From positions 1 to 25,466 of the IMG/VR virus record IMGVR_UViG_3300025872_000276: DNA of 25,466 nt. One strand, 5' to 3'. Under the pieces are notes generated by a model, which worked only from the letters and a program-made list of their open reading frames with translations, did no database searches and had not been told where the DNA came from. Shown here one piece after another: positions 16,349-23,941 of the stretch. This DNA is from a virus. A program made the translations under genes and the position numbers. The first letter of the stretch is position 1. Each line of letters starts with the position of its first letter.

Positions 16349-17374
16349 TCAAACAAAACCAATCCGTTTTAAATGAGTTGTTATGAAGGTACTTATATCG
16401 ACAGTTGCTGCTCCGTTTGCAATTTGACTTGGTGTTGGTAATGAATTTCCTGGCGGAATTAAACGAGGATCCCCTATGTACTCTTGAATTTGTTCATGAT
16501 CATACGTATTAACACCAATATACAAACATAAAGATCTCCCTATTCCAAAAGGCTCTAATGAATCTATAAAATCTATAGCAATTTGTCTTCTTTCACTAGT
16601 ACCTCTAGTACACATTAAAAATTCAGTAACAATTCCAGAAGAAACGAATAAAGTTGGAGATCCATCAGTATAAATTTCATTTTGTTGCGCTGTACTTGAA
16701 AAGTCATTAAATGCTCTACCTGAATCATACGGAACACCAAATGCATTTTTAGTCATAACTACAGTTTCAGGATTAGAGTCCACTAGACCATCAAAAGCAT
16801 TAAGACCAGCACTATCTAAAGAAACACAAGCACGTATACAAGAAGTCGCAATTCCAACATTATTGATATATGAGGTGTTAGTACAAAGTAATGTTGCTAA
16901 ATGTGCTCCTGCGCTATGACCAAAAACTGCAATTCTATCTGGATCTCCTCCATAATCTTGAATGTTATCTCTGACCCATTTTAAAGCATTTGCAACATCT
17001 TTTATATGTGTTGGGTGTTTTACTCTATTTACATCCCAACTTACATAATCATCATTTCCAGATGCAACCCAAGCTGTAGTAATTCCAAATGGTCTACTCA
17101 ATCTATAATTAATACTCACATAAATGCAGCCTAACTCATTAAAAAATTTAGGTTTATAAGCATCATATTGATTTTTGTCTCCAAGAACCCAAGCGCCGCC
17201 ATGAATCATAAAAATGACTGGTTTTTTTACGGGAACGTTTGGTCCTTCATTAAAATGGTAAACATTCAAATCAATAGAAGGTTTTAATTCATCAAAATTA
17301 TTCAACCAAGATACAAAACTATAAGCAATTCCCACACTATTAGGAGTGTTACTCATTATAATTGATACCGTCAT
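16349..17374 (-). CDS. Alpha/beta-hydrolase (esterase-like) in the tail operon
   Basis: A 341-residue protein with the marks of an alpha/beta-hydrolase of the carboxylesterase or formamidase type. HGGAW at 58-62 supplies the oxyanion hole, VSINYRLS at 86-93 is the usual following strand, and GHSAG at 152-156 is the nucleophile elbow with Ser154. His293 in TYDHEQI is the likely catalytic His. The acidic residue is less clear; Glu251 lies about where it is expected. No signal peptide is seen. It starts one base after the stop of the fibre-like 226-residue gene, with an AGGAG ribosome site inside that gene, so it is co-translated with tail proteins. It probably removes acyl groups from host surface sugars or lipids, as part of the virion or with the fibre. 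Substrate and virion location are inferred. Confidence 0.85.
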   Translation of the reverse strand: MTVSIIMSNTPNSVGIAYSFVSWLNNFDELKPSIDLNVYHFNEGPNVPVKKPVIFMIHGGAWVLGDKNQYDAYKPKFFNELGCIYVSINYRLSRPFGITTAWVASGNDDYVSWDVNRVKHPTHIKDVANALKWVRDNIQDYGGDPDRIAVFGHSAGAHLATLLCTNTSYINNVGIATSCIRACVSLDSAGLNAFDGLVDSNPETVVMTKNAFGVPYDSGRAFNDFSSTAQQNEIYTDGSPTLFVSSGIVTEFLMCTRGTSERRQIAIDFIDSLEPFGIGRSLCLYIGVNTYDHEQIQEYIGDPRLIPPGNSLPTPSQIANGAATVDISTFITTHLKRIGFV

Positions 17375-17375
17375 A

Positions 17376-18056
17376 TTAAGTAACTCCTGCTCCAGAAATT
17401 ATATAATAATTTGGTGATATGCAGAGAATTGTTGCTAGACCATATCCATTCAATCCCCTACTATTAGCAGTATCCCCAATTGATACTCTTCTCATTGTTA
17501 CTCCAGTACCAACAGAAATTGACTGAGCATATTCTGAGTCATTGTAAATGGTAACAACATCACCAACATCAAATGTTGATGCATTTAAAGTTACTCCTCC
17601 AGTAGAAATTGCTACGTGTTTTCCTGCGTCTGAAGCAGTCAAAACATATGAATTTGTCCTAAGATTTTGAGGGAGTCCAACTCCATAAAATGCAGATGCC
17701 GTTATGATTCCTGTAGTATTAATGTTGTCATTTGGTCCAATTCCGGAACCAGAACCAGATGAAGTAACAGTAACCACACCTGCTGATATTGGCGATACAC
17801 TTAGATTAGAACCAAAATTAATTGCTGTTGCAGTTCCTACCAAAACATTATCATCTTTAATCACAACACCAGAACCAGATCCAACAATTCCAGTAAGTCC
17901 AGATCCGTCTCCAACAAAAGTTGTAGCGGTAACAATTCCAGCACTTATATCTGGACTTACTCCCATTCCAAAAAGATTTGCTTCATTTTGGATATTTAAA
18001 ATACTGGACTGTCCTGCCGATACATTATCATAAAAAAATGTATATTGTTGAGCCAT
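17376..18056 (-). CDS. Short fibre-like structural protein
   Basis: A 226-residue protein. The N-terminal part contains the cyanophage fibre repeat GIVTATTFVGDGSGLTG (40-56) and a related NTTGIITASAFYG (113-125). Residues 136-226 (SYVLTASDAGKHVAISTGG, then FDVGDVVTIYND, then GLATILCISPNYYIISG) match a beta domain that often ends phage fibre and receptor-binding proteins. GAGGAAG precedes the ATG at good spacing. The downstream hydrolase starts one base after its stop, so the two proteins are probably made in similar amounts and may form one structure. Host target unknown. Confidence 0.85.
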   Translation of the reverse strand: MAQQYTFFYDNVSAGQSSILNIQNEANLFGMGVSPDISAGIVTATTFVGDGSGLTGIVGSGSGVVIKDDNVLVGTATAINFGSNLSVSPISAGVVTVTSSGSGSGIGPNDNINTTGIITASAFYGVGLPQNLRTNSYVLTASDAGKHVAISTGGVTLNASTFDVGDVVTIYNDSEYAQSISVGTGVTMRRVSIGDTANSRGLNGYGLATILCISPNYYIISGAGVT

Positions 18057-18067
18057 TGTCTACTTCC

Positions 18068-18772
18068 TCATTTATTAATACTGTAAATTGAATTATCCCC
18101 AGGATAGTCTTCTATATTTGTTCCCTCATACTCTACGATTAATTTTTCTCCATCTTTTCTCTCACCATTAACCATAAAATAACAATCAATATTTGCACCT
18201 GTTCCTGACTTAATAATTATTCTTTTCCCCCATTCAATTTTTTCAACAATTAAATCTTGAGAATACCCTATTTGCGTAAGGGTAACTGTAATACTTTCTG
18301 GGTCTACAAGACCAAACCAATAACCAGGAAGATTTATTATATTAGAATCTTTGAGTCTTCCACGATAATAAACTCCAGATTCTGGGCCTTCCAAACAAAC
18401 GTGGCGAAGTCTATGCCCAGTTTTTGTAGGATGTGGAATATCAAATGGTTTCCTAGATGTTAAAGTAATTCCACTAGCAGTAACCTGATTAGCAAAAACA
18501 TTTCCACTAAAGTTAGTAGCATTTGCCTCCACATTAAACGTGGGAATTGGACCAGTACTTCCTTCTAAAGTAACGATAGATGTACTAGTACCATTTAAAT
18601 GCATATAAACATAATCAGCAGGAGAAGCAGTTGTGTTTGCAAGGACCATAGAGACATCATCAAGATTAAAAGACCCCTCAAAAGGTTCTACAGAAAAATC
18701 ATCATTATCTCTAAACTCAATTGGTGTACCTGGTCCAGCAAAAGTTCCATATTTTTCAAATGTAAACGCCAT
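18068..18772 (-). CDS. Virion structural protein with HPTK/CLEGPE C-terminal domain (copy 2)
   Basis: A 234-residue structural protein. The N-terminal 100 residues are beta-rich and fibre-like (NFSGNVFANQVTASGITLTS at 87-106). Residues about 110-224 carry a domain seen widely in marine phage structural proteins: DIPHPTKTGHRLRHVCLEGP, then GVYYRGRL, INLPGYW, LVDPESITVTLTQIG, and YFMVNGERKD. The layout (HP, H-x-C-x-E-x-P, Tyr-x-x-Gly, Leu-Pro, Leu-Thr-x-Ile-Gly) also resembles C-terminal domains of fibre-like proteins beginning DHP and containing ESPD. Its function is not known to me, and a folding or attachment role is inference. Its start codon overlaps the stop of its paralogue upstream by one base (TAATG). 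Confidence 0.82.
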   Translation of the reverse strand: MAFTFEKYGTFAGPGTPIEFRDNDDFSVEPFEGSFNLDDVSMVLANTTASPADYVYMHLNGTSTSIVTLEGSTGPIPTFNVEANATNFSGNVFANQVTASGITLTSRKPFDIPHPTKTGHRLRHVCLEGPESGVYYRGRLKDSNIINLPGYWFGLVDPESITVTLTQIGYSQDLIVEKIEWGKRIIIKSGTGANIDCYFMVNGERKDGEKLIVEYEGTNIEDYPGDNSIYSINK

Positions 18773-19434
18773 TATCCTTTAATCTCCGTAATCAATTTGG
18801 GTACATCTTTTCTAGTTCCAAAAATATGATAAAAACAATTTATAGGTATTCCTGGTTTTGCTTGCAGATAAACTTTATTATTCACAATTCTTTTTACAAT
18901 AATATCTTGATGAGCACCAATAGGAGTAAGTGATACCGTTATTGAATCTGCATCTACTAAGTTTATCCAGTATTCTGGAAGTTCAATTTCAGTATTATTT
19001 AATAATCTTCCTCGAACATATACGCCGTTTTCAGGACCTTCAAGACAAGTATGAACTAATTTTTTACCTGGTTTTGTTGGATGATCAATTACAAAATTCT
19101 TAATTGATGCTTGAAGAATTTTTGTTCTTACAACTTTTGCTTCAATATAAGTTGATTTAAGTAGCAAATCAACCCTCACAAAACTTTGAAATCTTGAATA
19201 AAGTCTACACCATAAAGAATATAATGGAACTGTTTTAGCATCAGGATTTTTAAGTTGTCCTACCATTAAAGTTGCTTTGCAACTATTATGATCAGTCGCT
19301 GCTCCAGTTTGAAATGGACCCTCAACAAAAGCAGACCCATTTATTTTTGCGGGACCAATTCCAAGTGCTTTGGGTGTTCCAGCACCACACATTATTTGCC
19401 CACCAGAAGCTACATCATCCATTAAAAATGCCAT
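18772..19434 (-). CDS. Virion structural protein with HPTK/CLEGPE C-terminal domain (copy 1)
   Basis: A 220-residue protein. Residues 114-220 (FVIDHPTKPGKKLVHTCLEG, GVYVRGRL, IELPEYW, LVDADSITVSLTPIG, HIFGTRKD) are clearly paralogous to the C-terminal half of the next gene. The N-terminal 110 residues differ: Gly-rich GGQIMCGAGTPKALGIGPAK then VEGPFQTG, a pattern I recall from cyanophage baseplate-region proteins but cannot name. A strong AAGGAG ribosome site precedes the ATG. Position directly after the needle-like protein suggests a place near the baseplate tip, with fibre or tip attachment as a possible role. Confidence 0.82.
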   Translation of the reverse strand: MAFLMDDVASGGQIMCGAGTPKALGIGPAKINGSAFVEGPFQTGAATDHNSCKATLMVGQLKNPDAKTVPLYSLWCRLYSRFQSFVRVDLLLKSTYIEAKVVRTKILQASIKNFVIDHPTKPGKKLVHTCLEGPENGVYVRGRLLNNTEIELPEYWINLVDADSITVSLTPIGAHQDIIVKRIVNNKVYLQAKPGIPINCFYHIFGTRKDVPKLITEIKG

Positions 19435-19445
19435 AATCTTTCTCC

Positions 19446-20114
19446 TTACTTGTTGTTTTTGCTTTGAATTGCTCTGCCACCAACTTTAGAATCTCTATTT
19501 GCAACAGCATCACTGACCCCACGAATCAGAGATGCATAAAGAGACATTCCCCCATTCGCAGCAATCTCTGCTGTTCCAGGAGTTGCTAATTTGTACATAC
19601 TTTTTGCATTGATAAGAATTTTAGAGTCTGCATCAATTTCAATATTTGAACTTGCTTTCAATCGTATATTGCCTTTAGATCCTCCTTGCCCAACAGCAAT
19701 CAATTCAATATCAGTTCCTTGAAGTCTTAACTTTCCATTTGATGCATTAATAACAATATTTCCATTGTGAGAATGTATGAATAAAGTTTCTTCAGACTCA
19801 GTTTTATCTATACCAGATTCTATTGAAATGCGACCAGGAGCAGTAATTTGAGTAGATCCCTTTCTTGGCCCATCCTTATCAAGAACAATGGATTGTCTTG
19901 AATCAGATGCCTGAATCATTACATCTGCAGTTACATCACCTTGCTTATGAATATGACCAAAATTTATTGAACCGTGATCATTTCCATACCGAACTGCCGT
20001 ATAATTTTGTTTAGCAGTATTATTTCCGGAAATATTTCCGGCAAGAAGTTCTTCCCTACCTGCTTTAGGTGGAGTTGCTACTTTTGTATTATTAATATTC
20101 TGAGCAGTCGCCAT
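19446..20114 (-). CDS. Beta-prism/needle-like baseplate protein
   Basis: A 222-residue protein. Residues about 95-195 show short strand-turn repeats (GRISIESG, TLFIHSHNGNIVINASNGKL, RLQGTDIELIA, GNIRLKASSNIEIDADSKI) in which hydrophobic residues alternate and Gly or Asn sits at turns. This is the texture of the C-terminal triple-stranded beta-prism of T4 gp5 and VgrG spikes. The N-terminal 60 residues contain NYTAVRYGNDHGSINFGHI. It lies two genes after the gp5-like hub, whose C-terminus lacks such repeats, so it may supply the membrane-piercing needle as a separate polypeptide. The spike role is inferred. Confidence 0.78.
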   Translation of the reverse strand: MATAQNINNTKVATPPKAGREELLAGNISGNNTAKQNYTAVRYGNDHGSINFGHIHKQGDVTADVMIQASDSRQSIVLDKDGPRKGSTQITAPGRISIESGIDKTESEETLFIHSHNGNIVINASNGKLRLQGTDIELIAVGQGGSKGNIRLKASSNIEIDADSKILINAKSMYKLATPGTAEIAANGGMSLYASLIRGVSDAVANRDSKVGGRAIQSKNNK

Positions 20115-20148
20115 TATTGAACAATCAATATACTACTATTTAATCAGT

Positions 20149-23100
20149 TTAAGTTTGTTCTGTTGTGGACTGAGGAGTTCCTGGAATATTAAGTCTTGGA
20201 TCATTACTTCTAATATCAGTACCAGATCTCTGAATTGCGCTTGGAGGTGTAGTAACTTTCGCAGTGATACTTTCTTGAAGAGTTGCATAAACTCTTACCT
20301 GAGTACCAGCAGTCTTATAATATCCCGCATATGGAACACCTTGATCATAGTAAACAGCACCATAATATGCTCTTCCATCAACATATCCAGTTTGCTTAAG
20401 ACCAACAAGATCAGTAACTTGAATAAGTTTTTCTGGGGGAAGAAGTGGATCTCTAACAACACGAAATACTGGTCTAAACGATGCGTTTACTCCAGTTTCA
20501 GATAAAATAGTAATTGATGGATAAACGTCAAATCCAATACCAGGATTTAGTACATTAACAGAATTAATTCTACCAAAGGAATCACAATTGTAAGAAAGTT
20601 CTGCTCCATTGCTTGGAACAATTGTTATTTGATCCTCTCCACATCTATAATTAATACCGGGATCTTCTACAATAATATCATCTAAAACAAGCGTAACTGG
20701 ATATCCAGGACCAAGAGGTTGAGGAGGAAGATATCCATTACCAGGATCATTTACAACAACTTTTTCAACTACACCCTTACCTCCTATCTTTTTAGCACAA
20801 GGAGGAGGAATCAATATTGCGGAAACAGCCATTGGATTAACTGTCCAAGGAGTTTTATTTGTTTGTTCAAGAAAAATATCTTTACTAATATAAAGTGCAA
20901 CTCCTCTGGGGTTATCTTCATTACTACCACTTGGGTTTTTTACATTTTCAAGTTGAATTGAAATATCATATTTTCCAGAGGTTGCATTAAAAGTATATTG
21001 AACTTTATTTCCCACAAAATCAGATGTAGTATAAATTTCTTTCCCACCTATAGTTAATTTTGCTATATTATCTGCTTGAAAATTAAATTTATACGTACCA
21101 TCTTCAGGGAAATTTACATTTTTCCAATTTAATGTTACTGTTCCAACTTCATTTACTGGAGTTGGAGAAACTGAAAAATCATTCATAAATGTACTCCACC
21201 TTTTATCAACATATCCAGTTAAAGGAGGTCCACTATAAGTAACACCATTTTTAGAAGAACTCTGAGATGTTGGAGGTGCAGCAGAAGATCCTTGTTTTAC
21301 ACCACTAATAGTAATCTGTATATTTTTATCATCACCATCAGCGTCTCTAAGTGATAATGTATTAGAACTTCCTGTAATTGGTATAGGACCTCTCGCCGCA
21401 GGATCAGCGCCTATAATTTCAATAGGTCCATATGTCTTACCTCCAGTAAAAGTTCCAGATTCTTTTATAGTTTCTTCTGTTGGGGCGCTTAATCCCAAAA
21501 CTCCACCTAAACCATATTCAGTTCTTTGAAATTTAACTTTACCAGAATCTGAAGGTATTATAACCTCTTTAGCAGCCAATCCGGCAATATAAGTAGCATC
21601 ATTAATATCCATCACGAAAGACACTTCTCCGGATCCAGTTCCGTCAACCTGAAGATAATAACTAGATCCTTTTTGAATAAACTTTGCACTTATACTTGAT
21701 GGGGAGGAAGAAGGAGAAGATCTCCAATCTTGAGTACTAAAAATTTTAGTATCTATTATAGTAATACCTTCTACCAATTCATTAGAAACTTCAACGGTAA
21801 TTATATGTCTACCTTTTGTAAGGTATTTTTTTGTTATTTTTGGATTATTTACGCTAGATGAATCAAGTTTTGATACTTCCTGCCCATCTATAAGTAGTCT
21901 TCCATTATTATCTCTTGTACCTTTGACTCCATAATATCCAGCATAAGGAAGATCGATTTCCCAAGAATTAGAAAATGTCGTTCCAGAACTATCACTTCCA
22001 GGAGTATTTAAAGGAAGAACAGGTGATATTGCATACCTATTCATAAATTTACTCCAAACACTGGTTTGACTTTCAGATGAATTTGAAGATGTCGAAAATG
22101 TTTGTAATAATGACAATGCATTGTCATTAAGTGGCAATCCTTGTCTTTGCGCTTCTTCTTGAATTTGTGTAGCGGTTAATCCATCAGCAAGTGCGTTGTT
22201 AATTGCTGTAGCCCCCAATATATCTGGATTTGTATCATTTGGACCTTGTACAAATTTATATTGAGGATATATAACGGGATACCATTTTTGGGTAGATGTA
22301 GGAAATCTGGTAGTCCAAATTGGATTTGGTGGACATTTACCTTCTTGCTCTGGTAGTTTTTCCTGAGGAACAGGCGGAATAGGTGCCTCAATGAGCATTG
22401 AAACTCCCATAGGATTTTCATTCCAAGATTTTGGAGAAATAATCTTTTCCCCAGTTGTAGTTGTAGTTGTTGAAGATGAAGAGGAATTAATAACAGTAAT
22501 CTCAATATTTTTATCATCACCATCAGCATCTCTAAGTGCTAACTTATTAGAACTTCCAGAAATTGGTAGTGGACCTTTTGCCGCAGGATTTGCGCCTAAG
22601 ATTTGAATAGGTCCATATGTCTTACCTCCAGTAAAAGTTCCAGATCCCTTATCACTATCTTTCTCTTTTGAAGGATCTCTTTTTAATGAAATATTTCCAC
22701 CATCTGATGGAATAACAACTTCTTTAGCTGCAAGTCCAGCAATATTAGGATTATCATCAACATCCATAGAAAATGATACTGTCCCACTTCCAGTTCCATC
22801 AACTTGGAGATAATATCCAGATCCTTTTTGAATAAACTTTGCACTTACATTTGAAGTTTTTGGTGCATTTTCTTCTACTGGAGAATTTAATAAATCAACT
22901 CTAATGATATGATTTCCTTCTTGAATTGTTTTCTGAAGGGGAGAGGGGTTATCTTTAAATGATTTTAAATTTCCAACTAAATTATCATCAATATAAACTT
23001 TAGCGGTATTGTCGCATACTCCTCTAAAAATATATTCTCCACTTATTGGAAATTGGTACTCCCATTCAATCTTAAATGTTTTTCCTGCTTCATCAGTACC

Positions 23101-23913
23101 CGTAGTATCAGATGGTTTAACTGGAGATACTGCATACAAATTCATAAATTCTCCCCATCTAGAATCAGTTACTGAATATGAATTTTGTGTAGCATATTCT
23201 TGCCCCAACACAGTAATTCTATCTGGTTGCCCCTTTCTTGTAGTCCAGAAAGGTTTTTCTAGTGCCTTTTGAAATTTTTCTATTTCCCTTCTAATTGGAT
23301 CTTCACCTATTTTTGTATAAAGATCTGGTTCCCAGGGACCTAAATCTTGACCCCCTTCTCCATACTTACGTCCATAACCAACATCAGTGTCTTCGCATAA
23401 TTCATATTCTTCAAAATCTTCTTCACCTTCATAAACTTCTGTTTCATCTGCAGTTTCTCCTAATACTGCATTAAGGACTGCACCATTACCAAATTGACAA
23501 TCATCTTTTGCAGCGACTATAGGAGGATATTGATATCCATTACCACCAGTTACAATATCAACAGCGAGCAAAGAACCATCCTTACCAACTACAGGATTGC
23601 CGGTAGCACCTACTCCACCTCCGCCAAAAAATTGAATCCTTGGAGGTCCACATTCTTTATACTGTTGTATTCCACCACACTCATCACTTTTCTTTGGAGA
23701 AAGATCCTGAGGTGTTAAGTTATTAACTTCGTTAATATTCAAATACTGAAGATTATTGTCACCATCCTTAAAAATAAAAGTTGTCCCTGGATTATCTTTA
23801 ACATAATCATTTGCCTGACATATAGTGACTCCATCAACATACCCCAAAGTCGGATCTATGTATCCGACTTTAATATCATCAGTAGTTGGAGTACCAAATA
23901 AATTAAAAGACAT
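20149..23913 (-). CDS. Large modular structural protein with three PA14-like domains
   Basis: A 1254-residue structural protein. The N-terminus (about 1-165) holds SFNLFGTPTTDDIKVGYID, a glycine-rich patch, and GGNGYQYPPIV. Three related domains begin with Trp-x-x-Phe-Met-Asn at about 251 (WGEFMNLYAVSP), 617 (WSKFMNRYAISP) and 902 (WSTFMNDFSVSP). Each continues as a PA14-like beta-sandwich with an Asp-Asn pair followed by a strand such as VYIDDNLVG or LLIDGQEV. The first two are followed by a near-duplicate 120-130 residue module (FIQKGS.YYLQVDGTGSG to DADGDDKNI). WxxNPM[GA]VS closes the first and third units. The end carries several Pro-Gly-x-Gly-Tyr repeats. PA14 folds often bind carbohydrate, so adhesion is plausible but inferred. 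Confidence 0.85.
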   Translation of the reverse strand: MSFNLFGTPTTDDIKVGYIDPTLGYVDGVTICQANDYVKDNPGTTFIFKDGDNNLQYLNINEVNNLTPQDLSPKKSDECGGIQQYKECGPPRIQFFGGGGVGATGNPVVGKDGSLLAVDIVTGGNGYQYPPIVAAKDDCQFGNGAVLNAVLGETADETEVYEGEEDFEEYELCEDTDVGYGRKYGEGGQDLGPWEPDLYTKIGEDPIRREIEKFQKALEKPFWTTRKGQPDRITVLGQEYATQNSYSVTDSRWGEFMNLYAVSPVKPSDTTGTDEAGKTFKIEWEYQFPISGEYIFRGVCDNTAKVYIDDNLVGNLKSFKDNPSPLQKTIQEGNHIIRVDLLNSPVEENAPKTSNVSAKFIQKGSGYYLQVDGTGSGTVSFSMDVDDNPNIAGLAAKEVVIPSDGGNISLKRDPSKEKDSDKGSGTFTGGKTYGPIQILGANPAAKGPLPISGSSNKLALRDADGDDKNIEITVINSSSSSTTTTTTGEKIISPKSWNENPMGVSMLIEAPIPPVPQEKLPEQEGKCPPNPIWTTRFPTSTQKWYPVIYPQYKFVQGPNDTNPDILGATAINNALADGLTATQIQEEAQRQGLPLNDNALSLLQTFSTSSNSSESQTSVWSKFMNRYAISPVLPLNTPGSDSSGTTFSNSWEIDLPYAGYYGVKGTRDNNGRLLIDGQEVSKLDSSSVNNPKITKKYLTKGRHIITVEVSNELVEGITIIDTKIFSTQDWRSSPSSSPSSISAKFIQKGSSYYLQVDGTGSGEVSFVMDINDATYIAGLAAKEVIIPSDSGKVKFQRTEYGLGGVLGLSAPTEETIKESGTFTGGKTYGPIEIIGADPAARGPIPITGSSNTLSLRDADGDDKNIQITISGVKQGSSAAPPTSQSSSKNGVTYSGPPLTGYVDKRWSTFMNDFSVSPTPVNEVGTVTLNWKNVNFPEDGTYKFNFQADNIAKLTIGGKEIYTTSDFVGNKVQYTFNATSGKYDISIQLENVKNPSGSNEDNPRGVALYISKDIFLEQTNKTPWTVNPMAVSAILIPPPCAKKIGGKGVVEKVVVNDPGNGYLPPQPLGPGYPVTLVLDDIIVEDPGINYRCGEDQITIVPSNGAELSYNCDSFGRINSVNVLNPGIGFDVYPSITILSETGVNASFRPVFRVVRDPLLPPEKLIQVTDLVGLKQTGYVDGRAYYGAVYYDQGVPYAGYYKTAGTQVRVYATLQESITAKVTTPPSAIQRSGTDIRSNDPRLNIPGTPQSTTEQT
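21305..21690 (-). repeat. Internal duplicated module, copy B
   Basis: Encodes the second FIQKGSSYYLQVDGTGSG...DADGDDKNI module of the 1254-residue protein. It is clearly homologous to copy A at about 22495-22850, with an extra short insert (YGLGGVLGLSAPTEE) in the middle. Approximate boundaries. Confidence 0.8.
22495..22850 (-). repeat. Internal duplicated module, copy A
   Basis: Encodes the first FIQKGSGYYLQVDGTGSG...DADGDDKNI module of the 1254-residue protein. Long stretches such as GGKTYGPI, AAKEV and LRDADGDDKNI are the same in both copies, while linkers differ. Approximate boundaries. Confidence 0.8.
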
Positions 23914-23933
23914 ATCCTACTTTTTATTACTGA

Positions 23934-23941
23934 TATTTATT
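23934..23941 (-). promoter_or_regulatory. Late promoter candidate (AATAAATA)
   Basis: The minus strand reads AATAAATA, seven of eight matches to TATAAATA with the core intact. It overlaps the stop codon of the gp5-like gene and lies about 21 bases before the ATG of the 1254-residue gene. The spacing is like that of the other candidates in the window. Confidence 0.5.

Noticed and set aside
18069-18076. Late promoter AATAAATG before the 226-residue gene
   Set aside because: Two mismatches to TATAAATA and only about 13 bases from the ATG, overlapping its ribosome binding site region.
18772-19434. PAAR-type spike tip in the Gly-rich N-terminus of the 220-residue protein
   Set aside because: The glycine pattern is only loosely similar, the typical His/Cys metal-binding set is not seen, and the protein carries an unrelated C-terminal domain.
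20137-20144. Late promoter ATTAAATA before the needle-like gene
   Set aside because: Two mismatches including the core, in AT-rich sequence where such words are common.
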